Assembly: GCA_946406145.1 (NCBI GenBank)
Contig: CAMJJL010000008.1
Coordinates: forward strand, 1 to 51,063
Reading direction: 5' to 3'
DNA: 51,063 nucleotides
Origin: an uncultured Clostridia bacterium
GTDB taxonomy: Bacteria > Bacillota > Clostridia > Oscillospirales > Acutalibacteraceae
The translations under genes and the position numbers were made by a program. Position 1 is the first letter of the stretch. The number at the start of each line of letters is the position of its first letter. Below, in pieces: positions 9,174 through 16,952 of this stretch. The notes under the pieces were generated by a model. That model saw nothing but the letters and a program-made list of their open reading frames with translations. It did not search any database and was not told where the DNA came from.

Positions 9174-10037
9174 TCATCTGCGCCATATCGCGGTAGAACC
9201 GCACGGAAGGGTCAGCCCTGACTCGGTGACGTCCAATCCGATCTCGTCGGATGACACGGTACCGCCGAATCGGCTTTTGATAACCGTTCCCAGAATGTAT
9301 TCCATCACCGAGGGTGATAATCCCGTGGTGTAAGAATTCAAGATCACAAACTCAGCGTCATCAGCAAGCACGCCGGCGCACAGCTCCACAAACTCGTGGA
9401 TGCGTTCCTCCAGCTTCCAGATCTCGCCGTTCGGACCGCGTCCGTAGGACGGAGGATCCATGATGATACCGTGGTATTTGTGTCCGCGACGTATCTCGCG
9501 GGCAACGAACTTTGCGCAGTCATCGACGATCCAGCGCACCGGCTGATCGGCGACGTGTGAGGATATCGCGTTTTCTTTTGCCCAGTTGACCATGCCCTTG
9601 GCGGCGTCAACATGACAGACCTTTGCGCCGGCATGGAGACAAGCGATCGTCGCACAGCCTGTATAGCCGAACAGGTTGAGGACATTGAGCTGACGGTCGG
9701 ATTTGCGGATGATATCCCCGGCAAAATCCCAGTTGACTGCCTGCTCGGGAAAAACGCCCGTGTGCTTGAAGCCCATGGGCTTGACGTTGAACACAAGATC
9801 GCGGTATCTGACCTGCCAGGAAGCAGGGACTTTTTTGAACATCTGCCACTTTCCGCCGCCCGTATTCGAGCGGATGTATCGGGCGTGAGCATTATGCCAG
9901 AACGGATTGTTGCGCTCGGTATTCCAGATAACCTGCGGATCGGGACGGATCAAAATGACGTCGCCCCAACGCTCTAAGCGTTCGCCGCGCGAGGAATCGA
10001 TGAGCTCATAATCGCTCCAATAGATTGTTTTTCGCAT
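9174..10037 (-). CDS. class I SAM-dependent methyltransferase, RlmI/RlmK-like
   Basis: The 287-residue protein has a Rossmann SAM-binding motif VLNLFGYTGCATIA, an acidic strand end (HVDAAKGMVNWAKEN), and a catalytic-type motif MDPPSYGRG. This fits the 23S rRNA m5C/m7G RlmI/RlmK family of COG1092-type enzymes. The N-terminal region lacks a recognisable PUA domain, so it is the methyltransferase half only. It lies between ruvB and the ECF genes on the same strand. The substrate is probably rRNA, but this cannot be proved from sequence. Confidence 0.8.
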   Translation of the reverse strand: MRKTIYWSDYELIDSSRGERLERWGDVILIRPDPQVIWNTERNNPFWHNAHARYIRSNTGGGKWQMFKKVPASWQVRYRDLVFNVKPMGFKHTGVFPEQAVNWDFAGDIIRKSDRQLNVLNLFGYTGCATIACLHAGAKVCHVDAAKGMVNWAKENAISSHVADQPVRWIVDDCAKFVAREIRRGHKYHGIIMDPPSYGRGPNGEIWKLEERIHEFVELCAGVLADDAEFVILNSYTTGLSPSVMEYILGTVIKSRFGGTVSSDEIGLDVTESGLTLPCGSTAIWRR

Positions 10038-10063
10038 GTTGGTTTCTCTCTTTTATGAAATCG

Positions 10064-10132
10064 GTTGAGATTGCCACAGTCCTGACACGCGTGTCCAAAC
10101 GTGGACTCGTGTGTCGGAGACTTCGCAATGAC
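10064..10132. repeat. family B palindromic repeat, copy 1
   Basis: Ends GTTGAGATTGCCACA and CTTCGCAATGAC flank a long hairpin (TGACACGCGTGTCCA pairing with TGGACTCGTGTGTC). It fills the gap between ruvB and the methyltransferase and may influence read-through. Confidence 0.75.
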
Positions 10133-10137
10133 GATCT

Positions 10138-11202
10138 TTAGTCAAACAGGCTGCCTTGTGCCGCCGCGGTGTTGGCAGGGACCTTGTAGCCGAGGTGCTC
10201 ATACGCCGCCGCGGTGACACAGCGTCCGCGCGGTGTACGGGACAAAAAGCCGATCTGCATCAGATACGGTTCATAGACGTCCTCGATGGTCACAGCCTCT
10301 TCGCCGATCGCCGCCGCGAGCGTTTCCAGTCCGACAGGACCGCCTCGATAATACTTAATCATCGCCTCGAGCATACGCCTGTCGTTCTGATCCAGCCCCA
10401 GCTCGTCGATCTCGAGTCTGTCAAGCGCCGTCTGCGCAACTTCCAGCGTAATCACACCGTCGGAGATCACCTCGGAAAAATCACGCACACGCTTCAACAG
10501 CCGGTTGGCGATACGGGGGGTGCCGCGTGATCGGGAAGCAAGTTCCAAAGCGCCCTCTTCATCGATCTTGATATCCAGGATCCCGGCGGATCGGGTGATG
10601 ATTTTTGCCAGTTCCTCTGGTGTGTACATCTCCAAACGCAGTACAACGCCGAAGCGGTCTCGCAAGGGCGCGGTCAGCTGACCGGCTCTTGTCGTCGCGC
10701 CGACTAAGGTAAACTTCGGCAGCGGCAAATGATAGGACGCCGCCATCTGTCCCTTGCCCGTGATGATATCGATTGCGAAGTCCTCCATCGACGGATAAAG
10801 GATCTCTTCAACAGATCGTGACAGGCGGTGGATCTCGTCGATAAACAGCACATCACCTGGGTTCAAATTGGTGAGCAATGCCGCCAGATCTCCGGGCTTT
10901 TCGATCGCGGGACCCGAGGTAATGCGGATATTCACACCCATTTCGTTGGCGATAATGCCCGAGAGGGTCGTCTTGCCCAGTCCGGGAGGGCCGTACAAAA
11001 GAACGTGATCGAGTGACTCGCCGCGTTTTTTTGCCGCTTCAATAAATATTCTTAAATTCTCTTTTGCTTTATCCTGACCGATGTAATCCTCCAGCGTTTT
11101 CGGACGCAGAGGATTATCGGAATCGGTCGCGTCGGATGGGATCTCGGAGGTATCCATGATACGATCCTCAAAATCCATCTCAAAATCCGTGTTATAATCC
11201 AT
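10138..11202 (-). CDS. ruvB: Holliday junction branch migration DNA helicase RuvB
   Basis: This AAA+ motor drives branch migration of RuvA-bound Holliday junctions. Walker [10 protein letters not shown], Walker B LFIDEIHR, sensor motif GATTRAG and the C-terminal winged-helix segment ([16 protein letters not shown]...[10 protein letters not shown]) are all present. The ATG at 11202 is taken (AAAGGA upstream); the open frame extends to 11244, into a repeat element. ruvC and ruvA lie upstream on the same strand, separated from ruvB by a 120-bp family C repeat. Confidence 0.96.
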   Translation of the reverse strand: MDYNTDFEMDFEDRIMDTSEIPSDATDSDNPLRPKTLEDYIGQDKAKENLRIFIEAAKKRGESLDHVLLYGPPGLGKTTLSGIIANEMGVNIRITSGPAIEKPGDLAALLTNLNPGDVLFIDEIHRLSRSVEEILYPSMEDFAIDIITGKGQMAASYHLPLPKFTLVGATTRAGQLTAPLRDRFGVVLRLEMYTPEELAKIITRSAGILDIKIDEEGALELASRSRGTPRIANRLLKRVRDFSEVISDGVITLEVAQTALDRLEIDELGLDQNDRRMLEAMIKYYRGGPVGLETLAAAIGEEAVTIEDVYEPYLMQIGFLSRTPRGRCVTAAAYEHLGYKVPANTAAAQGSLFD

Positions 11203-11216
11203 TTTACAGTTCCTTT

Positions 11217-11336
11217 CGGGAGGAGCACAGTGGCGCTTAACCAATCACAGGCTTTGCCTGTTCTTGGAGCGCTGTTGCATGGGAGTTGTGAACCAAATCA
11301 CAGATTTGGACAACTCCTCAAAACCCCTCCCCTACA
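11217..11336. repeat. family C structured repeat, copy 1
   Basis: A 120-bp element with GGGAGG...CCTCCC ends and internal stems: ACAGGC/GCCTGT, GGAGTTGT/ACAACTCC and CCAAATC/GATTTGG. It is almost identical to 45554-45672 except for changes that keep pairing. It sits between ruvA and ruvB. Confidence 0.9.
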
Positions 11337-11345
11337 CAAGTAGTA

Positions 11346-11936
11346 TTAAGCCATTTGTTTCAAGGTCGCCGCTATCATCGCTTCTACCGGCATACTCGGG
11401 TCGAGCTTAGAGAGGATCGGCGTGACGTCGGCGGCGGAATAGCCCAGCACGGCAAGCGCAGAGACCGCCTTTGACACGTTGCCCGTATCCGCGATCACAC
11501 TGCCCTTGCTGACGTCAAAGCCTGCTGTATCGACCACACCCTTGATCTTGTCCTTTAATTCGAGCACGATACGCTGAGCGAGCTTCGGGCCGACGCCGTT
11601 CGCGCGGGTCAGGGTCTTGCTGTCGCCCGAGTAGACACACATCGCGATCTGCTCGCTGGTCAGATCCGAAAGGATCGCGAGCGCCACCTTGGGACCGACG
11701 CCCGTGATTCCGATCAGCATCTTGAAGGTGTTCAGCTCGCTCTTGGAGGCAAAGCCGAACAGCTCCATCGCGTCCTCGCGTACATTCATGTAGGTGTAGA
11801 GCATGGTCTCGGTATTGAGCTTGAGTTGTTTTTGGGTCGTGATCGAGGTCTGCACCCGATAGCCGACGCCGCCGCATTCAATCACGGCAAAGCCGGCGTC
11901 CATCAATATCAGGTTACCTCTGACGGAATATATCAT
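11346..11936 (-). CDS. ruvA: Holliday junction branch migration protein RuvA
   Basis: A tetramer of RuvA binds the four-way junction and loads RuvB. The 196-residue protein has the N-terminal OB fold (MIYSVRGNLILMD...GVGYRV), two helix-hairpin-helix motifs (LIGITGVGPKVALAIL and ANGVGPKLAQRIVLEL), and a C-terminal RuvB-binding helical domain (SKAVSALAVLGYSAADV). Its ATG overlaps the ruvC stop by one base, so the pair is translationally coupled. Confidence 0.96.
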   Translation of the reverse strand: MIYSVRGNLILMDAGFAVIECGGVGYRVQTSITTQKQLKLNTETMLYTYMNVREDAMELFGFASKSELNTFKMLIGITGVGPKVALAILSDLTSEQIAMCVYSGDSKTLTRANGVGPKLAQRIVLELKDKIKGVVDTAGFDVSKGSVIADTGNVSKAVSALAVLGYSAADVTPILSKLDPSMPVEAMIAATLKQMA

Positions 11937-12445
11937 TACTTGATTCCTCGTTTCATCATCGTATTGCGCAGGGTGGTGCCTGCCGCCTGCGTATGCGTGA
12001 TCGCGAGAGCGAGCGCGTCGGCGGTATCATCGGGCTTGGGTATTTCTTTAAGATGAAGCAGCCTGCGCGTCATCTCCATGACCTGCGGCTTGAGCGCTCT
12101 GCCGTAACCGGTGACGGCGGTCTTGACCTGCAGGGGTGTGTATTCATAGACAGGGATATGTGCCTGCTGTGCGGCTAAGAGGATCACACCGCGTGCCTGC
12201 GCCACCTGGATCGCCGTTGTGGTATTGGTGTTGAAATAGAGCTTTTCGATCGACATCACATCGGGCTTCGCGTGTCCGATCAGCTCAACGGTATCGTCAT
12301 AGATCTGTTGAAGCCGAACGTTAAAATCCGTATGCGCCTCCGTCGTGATCGCGCCGAACGCAACAGGACGATGCGAGGTGCCTTGATATTCAATTACACC
12401 CCACCCGACGATCGCGTAGCCGGGATCGATACCGAGGATAACCAA
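11936..12445 (-). CDS. ruvC: crossover junction endodeoxyribonuclease RuvC
   Basis: This resolvase cuts Holliday junctions delivered by RuvAB. The first catalytic Asp is in ILGIDPG, Glu is in SIEKLYF, and the C-terminal acidic pair is in KPDDTADALALAITH. A TTG start at 12445 is proposed because AAGGAG (12459-12454) lies 8 nt upstream and places the usual short N-terminus before ILGIDPG; the open frame runs to 12463. It is the first gene of the long minus-strand run. Confidence 0.95.
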   Translation of the reverse strand: MVILGIDPGYAIVGWGVIEYQGTSHRPVAFGAITTEAHTDFNVRLQQIYDDTVELIGHAKPDVMSIEKLYFNTNTTTAIQVAQARGVILLAAQQAHIPVYEYTPLQVKTAVTGYGRALKPQVMEMTRRLLHLKEIPKPDDTADALALAITHTQAAGTTLRNTMMKRGIK

Positions 12446-12510
12446 AAGCTCAACTCCTTGCAATGAATACGAACTCGATTGTTTGAGAAAGAAAAACCTT
12501 TCTCATCATC

Positions 12511-12557
12511 AGTTGGAATTGCCACGGTACGACAACAGCGCCGAACCTCGCAATAAC
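12511..12557. repeat. degenerate family B repeat, copy 2
   Basis: AGTTGGAATTGCCACGG ... CCTCGCAATAAC keeps the B-family ends with several substitutions. It lies in the ruvC upstream region. Confidence 0.55.
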
Positions 12558-12562
12558 AAATC

Positions 12563-12720
12563 ATACTAAGTAGCAATAAAAAGCTTTAAAAAGATATTAG
12601 CGGAGAATTTCGCAGAACAAGGCGGAGGGCGCAGGCAGGCTGGCGCCTGTCAAGACTGACAACGCAGTTATGCGGAATTCTCCGCAATAGATATTAAAGT
12701 GGTTTATTGCTACTTAGTAT
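12563..12720. mobile_element. MITE-like element with ~50-bp terminal inverted repeats
   Basis: The outermost 18 bases (ATACTAAGTAGCAATAAA) are perfectly inverted at the other end. With one short gap, similarity extends about 50 bp inward through AGATATT and GCGGAGAATT. The 60-bp centre is GC-rich. CAAAT occurs at both borders (12557-12561 and 12721-12725), a possible target duplication. No transposase is encoded, so it would need one in trans. Confidence 0.75.
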
Positions 12721-12786
12721 CAAATACTACGCATAATTTGACAGTTTATTATAACACAAATACACTGTTATAGCAATAATAAAATG

Positions 12787-12815
12787 AAAAAAGTCGCACC
12801 AAACTGCGACTTTTT
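12787..12815 (-). terminator. rho-independent terminator of the FNT gene
   Basis: The AAAAAGTCGCA / TGCGACTTTTT stem with a 6-nt loop has T-runs on either strand, 20 nt downstream of the transporter stop. Confidence 0.85.
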
Positions 12816-12835
12816 CGACCATGATATTTATGCAA

Positions 12836-13477
12836 TTATTTGGATAAAACGGCTTTTCTGACCATATGGAACGCGACAGCACCGATGAGGTTGCCGAGCG
12901 ATACCAACAGGATGTAGACGATACCCTTTACGGAATACAGCGAATAAGCGGATGACGCGGCAAAATAGAACATGTCCGCTACGCTGTGCTCAAAGCCGCA
13001 GAGAATGAACGCGGGGACACAGGTGAATACCAAAATGTACTTGGGAAGCGACTTTTTGTCCTTGTCGCTTCTGAAATAATCCACCGCGATATAGACGAGG
13101 ATGCCGCATAACGCGCCTAAGATAACGGTCTGCCACCAGGACTGGGTGAGCTTAGCTTCACATAATGTCTTAGCAGTCTCAGCGAGATTCGGCTTAGCGA
13201 ACATCACGAGCGTACCCATCAGCATACAGCCGAGGATATTGCCAAGCCAGATCGTGCAAAGATACGGGATATAAGACGGCTTATTCTCGAGCAGATAGGC
13301 AGTTTTTCCGGTGAACAACAAGAAGCCCATGATCAGGATTACCGAGAGTCCCAGTGAGAACATGACCGCGCCGAGGGGCGCTTTTTCAATCGCGACGCAC
13401 GCCAGATAGACTGCGCCGCCAAACGAGATCATGATACCAGCCAGCACCGCAGAAAACAGATTTTTCACAAATTTCAT
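12836..13477 (-). CDS. formate/nitrite transporter (FNT) family channel
   Basis: A 213-residue, roughly six-helix membrane channel for small monovalent anions (formate, nitrite, acetate or lactate). The family signatures are visible: an LFTGK-type motif after the third helix and GFEHSVADMFYF, matching the FocA/NirC signature with its conserved His. It is shorter than typical FocA (about 280). Formate export suits a fermenter. The gene is monocistronic, with its own promoter and terminator. Confidence 0.88.
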   Translation of the reverse strand: MKFVKNLFSAVLAGIMISFGGAVYLACVAIEKAPLGAVMFSLGLSVILIMGFLLFTGKTAYLLENKPSYIPYLCTIWLGNILGCMLMGTLVMFAKPNLAETAKTLCEAKLTQSWWQTVILGALCGILVYIAVDYFRSDKDKKSLPKYILVFTCVPAFILCGFEHSVADMFYFAASSAYSLYSVKGIVYILLVSLGNLIGAVAFHMVRKAVLSK

Positions 13478-13518
13478 TTTATCGAACCCTTCTTTTATTT
13501 GTCCTTTAACGCGACATA

Positions 13519-13547
13519 ACTATAGCAAATTCAACTCGATTTTACAA
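13519..13547 (-). promoter_or_regulatory. promoter of the FNT gene
   Basis: On the minus strand TTGTAA (13547-13542), a 17-nt spacer, and TATAGT (13524-13519) lie 42 nt before the ATG. Confidence 0.6.
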
Positions 13548-13649
13548 TAGTGTAGAAGAATTATAATACTAATCATTGATAAAATGATTTAATCAGATAT
13601 TTTGCGCAATAAATAAAAAAGGTTTTTATTAAGGATTAGGTTTAATAAA

Positions 13650-14009
13650 TCAATTGGATTCGACTTTTTTCAGCGTCAGCACACTGCCGTCACGGATCAG
13701 CTCTACCCGATCGCCGTACAAATGATAGCCGAAGGAATAATTCATGCCGCTGTTATCGTCAAAGATCAGAAGATCGTCATCCGTCAGCATACATAAACCG
13801 CAGATATGCAGGGAATCCACATCGCTCTCGATAGCAAGACAACAATTTGTCCGTGCAAAGGATAAGGTCACATCGGCGCCGTTATCGAAAGAACCGCTCC
13901 ATGTGTCCATTCTCAGTTCATCCGCGGGTCGCCGGATACTTTTGACACAGGATGACAGACTGAGCACCGCTGCCATTAACAAGAATATCAACAAAAACCT
14001 ACCGCGCAT
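13650..14009 (-). CDS. small putative lipoprotein
   Basis: About 119 residues. A positively charged start (MRGR), a hydrophobic run (FLLIFLLMAAVLSLS) and the lipobox LSSC mark a type II signal peptide with lipidated Cys. The mature part is a small beta-rich domain (WSGSFDNGADVTLSF, then repeated strand-turn segments) ending with a Tyr/Gly-rich strand. No family was recognised; similar short lipoproteins often accompany envelope genes. I prefer the ATG at 14009, with alternatives at 14015 (ATG) and 14021 (TTG). It lies downstream of the 14055-14540 membrane protein on the same strand. Confidence 0.65.
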   Translation of the reverse strand: MRGRFLLIFLLMAAVLSLSSCVKSIRRPADELRMDTWSGSFDNGADVTLSFARTNCCLAIESDVDSLHICGLCMLTDDDLLIFDDNSGMNYSFGYHLYGDRVELIRDGSVLTLKKVESN

Positions 14010-14054
14010 AACCATCACCAAGACAGTATATGCGCGGAATATAACGAAAAGAAG

Positions 14055-14540
14055 TTATTCTGTTTTCTCTTCCTCTGCGGCGCGCTCTCTCATGCGTGTC
14101 GCCTGGAAGCCCTGCGTTGTCATGAACATGATGACAAGAATCAAAATCAGACCGACGATACCGCCGTAGGCGATCGAAGAACCCGGTCCGAAGCAAATAA
14201 TAACGGCGCTGAGGATACAGGTGATATAGCTGATGATATACTTTTTCTTGGATTTTTTATCCAGAATAAAGAAAAAGAACGATACGATCGGCAGGATGAC
14301 CAGAATCGCGCCGTAGACCGCGCCCATCACCTGCCCGGCACTGCCGTAGCCGTTGGGCTGGATCAAAAGATTGACCGCGGTGAGGATGGAATACTGTCCG
14401 TCATCATTCACAGGACCGTACATCAAGGGCATCCAGACCATTACCAGAACCAGCAGGAAATACATGACCGCCAGAAAGATGCGGATTTTCTTTTCGGAGC
14501 CTGACTCCTTGATCTCATCTTTATCAAAATATTTTGCCAT
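14055..14540 (-). CDS. four-helix membrane protein of unknown function
   Basis: The 161-residue protein has a charged N-terminus (MAKYFDKDEIKESGSEKK) and four hydrophobic helices (around residues 22-40, 65-90, 100-115, 125-145). A charged C-terminal tail (RMRERAAEEEKTE) follows. The helix arrangement is not a known transporter fold I can name. The second of two tandem ATGs is preferred, with GAGGTG 5 nt upstream. It is divergent from the GH13 gene. Confidence 0.6.
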   Translation of the reverse strand: MAKYFDKDEIKESGSEKKIRIFLAVMYFLLVLVMVWMPLMYGPVNDDGQYSILTAVNLLIQPNGYGSAGQVMGAVYGAILVILPIVSFFFFILDKKSKKKYIISYITCILSAVIICFGPGSSIAYGGIVGLILILVIMFMTTQGFQATRMRERAAEEEKTE

Positions 14541-14618
14541 CATAGCACCTCAACGATTGATTTGTTGATTATCACGCTTCTTATATTAGCACAAATCGAC
14601 GATGAATACAACAATTAT

Positions 14619-14646
14619 TTGACTTTACTCAAAAAAATGCTATACT
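14619..14646 (+). promoter_or_regulatory. promoter of the GH13 gene
   Basis: TTGACT (14619-14624), a 16-nt spacer, and TATACT (14641-14646) precede an AAGGAGG at 14668, giving a short leader. Confidence 0.75.
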
Positions 14647-14682
14647 CATAGAGAATTTGTGCAAACGAAGGAGGTATCATGT

Positions 14683-16332
14683 ATGCACTGGATTCATAAC
14701 ACGGTGATTTACAATATTTATCCGTTCGGCTTCTGCGGAGCGCCGAAGGAAAATGATTTTCAGCTGAACTACCGACTGGACAAGATTGATGACTTTATCC
14801 CCCATTTCAAGAAGATGGGCGTCAACTGTATCCTGTTCAACCCGGTATTTGAGAGCACCCGTCACGGCTATGACACGATCGACTACAGAAAGATCGACAG
14901 CCGTCTGGGCGATAACGCGAGCTTCAAAAAGATCTGCGATACCCTGCATCAAAACGGCATCCGCGTGATCCTGGACGGCGTATTCAACCATGTCGGACGT
15001 GATTTCTTCGCGTTCAGGGATCTTCAGGAAAAAGGCATGGGTTCGCCCTATACCTCATGGTTTCAGAATATCCGCTTTGATCAGCAGAGCCCCTACGGCG
15101 ATCATTTCAGCTATGAGGGCTGGGCAGGCTTCTATGATCTGGTCAAGCTGAACCTGCAGAACGAGGATGTTTTGAATTATCTCTTTGACGCGGTACGCTA
15201 CTGGATCGACGAGTTCGATATCGACGGTCTGCGCCTGGACGCCGCCAACGTGATGGATGTGAACTTCTTCAAGCGTCTGCGCGGTGTTACCAAAGAGAAA
15301 AAGCCCGACTTCTGGATGTTCGGCGAGATCGTCGGCGGCGATTACAATCGTCTGGCAAACGCGGAAGCACTTGATTCCGTCACCAACTACGAGATCTACA
15401 AGGGGCTTTACTCCAGCCATAATGACCGCAACTATTTTGAATTCGCTCATTCCGTCGATCGTCAGGTCGGCGACTGGGGTATGTACAAGAACATCTACAT
15501 GTACAACTTTGCGGACAATCACGATGTGACCAGGCTTGCGAGCATCATCCGTGATAAGGCTTTGCAAAAGAATGTCTACACCATGCTGTACGCGATGCCG
15601 GGTGTGCCCTCGATCTACTACGGCAGTGAGTTCGGCATGGAGGGCAAAAAACAGCGCCATTCCGATGACGATCTGAGAAGAGAACTGAATCTGAACGCGT
15701 TGGAGAATCCCGATTACGCGCTGTTTGAGCATATCTGCAAGCTCGGCAAGATCAGACACAGTCTGGAAGCATTGCAATTCGGCAAGTATAAGAATGAGCA
15801 GATCCAGCTCGAGCACATGTGCTTCTCAATGAAAACCGACAATCAGAAGGTCTATATCATGCTCAACCAGAGCAATGAGCCGCGCAATCTCGGCATCAAC
15901 ACCGACTTCAACGGCGTTCTGACCGATGTGCTCAACGGCAATCAGCAATATCCCTGCAACGGCTGGTGCGAGATCACCATACCGCCGATGAGCTCGATGA
16001 TCCTCGTCGAGAATGACGGCTCTTTTAAGATCGATTTTTCGGACAACGAGTGCGATGTAACTGTGCCCGCTGTTGAGGAATCGACCGCTCAGCCCACTCC
16101 CGAAGGACCTGAGTTAGTGCCCGAGGAGATTGTGAAGGGGCGCTACAGACATTTCAAGGGCAATGAATACGAAGTGATCGACTTTGCCAAGGACAGTGAA
16201 ACGACCGAGCTGATGGTTATCTACCGCGCGCTGTACGGCGAGCACGAGCTGTGGGTACGCCCATACAAGATGTTCCAGGAGATCATCGAGAGAGACGGCA
16301 AAAAAATGAGAAGATTCGAGAGGATCGACTGA
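14683..16332 (+). CDS. cytoplasmic GH13 alpha-glucan-active enzyme fused to DUF1653
   Basis: A 549-residue protein without signal peptide, so it probably acts on imported maltodextrins. The (beta/alpha)8 GH13 motifs are complete: GVFNHVG (region I), GLRLDAANVM with nucleophile Asp near 186, FGEIVGG with acid Glu near 214, and FADNHDVTR with Asp near 280. A short beta domain follows. From about 479 to the end the sequence reads YRHFKGNEYEVIDFA..LYGEHELWVRPYKMF, a full DUF1653 domain, normally a stand-alone 70-residue protein. The start at 14683 has AAGGAGG 8 nt upstream; the ATG at 14680 is out of frame. The subfamily (neopullulanase-like or maltogenic) is uncertain. Confidence 0.85.
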   Translation: MHWIHNTVIYNIYPFGFCGAPKENDFQLNYRLDKIDDFIPHFKKMGVNCILFNPVFESTRHGYDTIDYRKIDSRLGDNASFKKICDTLHQNGIRVILDGVFNHVGRDFFAFRDLQEKGMGSPYTSWFQNIRFDQQSPYGDHFSYEGWAGFYDLVKLNLQNEDVLNYLFDAVRYWIDEFDIDGLRLDAANVMDVNFFKRLRGVTKEKKPDFWMFGEIVGGDYNRLANAEALDSVTNYEIYKGLYSSHNDRNYFEFAHSVDRQVGDWGMYKNIYMYNFADNHDVTRLASIIRDKALQKNVYTMLYAMPGVPSIYYGSEFGMEGKKQRHSDDDLRRELNLNALENPDYALFEHICKLGKIRHSLEALQFGKYKNEQIQLEHMCFSMKTDNQKVYIMLNQSNEPRNLGINTDFNGVLTDVLNGNQQYPCNGWCEITIPPMSSMILVENDGSFKIDFSDNECDVTVPAVEESTAQPTPEGPELVPEEIVKGRYRHFKGNEYEVIDFAKDSETTELMVIYRALYGEHELWVRPYKMFQEIIERDGKKMRRFERID

Positions 16333-16371
16333 GCCGTTCGATCGTTCACAACCCCATACTAACAAGAAAAT

Positions 16372-16398
16372 GGCTGTCACGCATTTGATGTGACAGCC
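16372..16398 (+). terminator. bidirectional terminator between GH13 and gtrA-like genes
   Basis: A 9-bp perfect stem GGCTGTCAC/GTGACAGCC is followed by TTATTTTAT. The two flanking genes converge on it. Confidence 0.85.
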
Positions 16399-16409
16399 TT
16401 ATTTTATAC

Positions 16410-16886
16410 CTATTTATTCAGTTCCTCGTGATTCTGCTCGAGTTTCTTCTTCGCGCGTTCCGCTTCTTTCTCGATATACTTCTTATCATTGTCCACCTGC
16501 TTGCCGTAGACGACAAAGCGAGTAAACAGGAATTCCGTGATGAGATTCAACAGCATGCTGAGGATCTCGACCAGATAATCATTCCATCCCAAGGTCTCGA
16601 CCAGAAAGTTTCCGCCGATCGTGGACAGCGGCGTAAAAATGCAGTAGTAAATGAATACTTTCAGCATCGCGATCGGGACATTTGCCGCAGAATGGAAGGT
16701 GAACTTACGGTTGATCGTAAAGTTATACAACACCGATAACACCAGAGAGATCAGGTAACACGGCCAATAGCTGAATCCCGAAAACTCAGTCAGCAACGTA
16801 AAGCTGACGAACTGGATAATACCGGCTGACGCAGAGAACAGCACAAATTTGATGGTGCGGATAATTTCTTTCTTTTTATTGTTCAT
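16410..16886 (-). CDS. GtrA family membrane protein
   Basis: About 158 residues with four transmembrane helices. The family pattern is visible: KFVLFSASAGIIQF at helix 1, then YNFTINRKFTFHS after helix 2, and a final helix before FTRFVVYGK. GtrA proteins are thought to flip or present polyprenyl-linked sugars in glucosylation of cell-wall or O-antigen polymers. A charged C-terminal tail (EKEAERAKKKLEQNHEELNK) looks coiled coil. The ATG at 16886 is preferred (GAGAG upstream) over the GTG at 16907. It follows the LCP gene on the same strand beyond a hairpin. Confidence 0.82.
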   Translation of the reverse strand: MNNKKKEIIRTIKFVLFSASAGIIQFVSFTLLTEFSGFSYWPCYLISLVLSVLYNFTINRKFTFHSAANVPIAMLKVFIYYCIFTPLSTIGGNFLVETLGWNDYLVEILSMLLNLITEFLFTRFVVYGKQVDNDKKYIEKEAERAKKKLEQNHEELNK

Positions 16887-16915
16887 AATTCTCTCAAAAG
16901 CCCTCACATACTAAT

Positions 16916-16944
16916 ATCGCGGAAACCGTCAAAGTTTCCGCGAT
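16916..16944 (-). terminator. hairpin downstream of the LCP gene
   Basis: An 11-bp perfect stem (16916-16926 with 16934-16944) begins 8 nt after the LCP stop. The T tract is weak on the minus strand. Confidence 0.6.
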
Positions 16945-16952
16945 CATTATTC

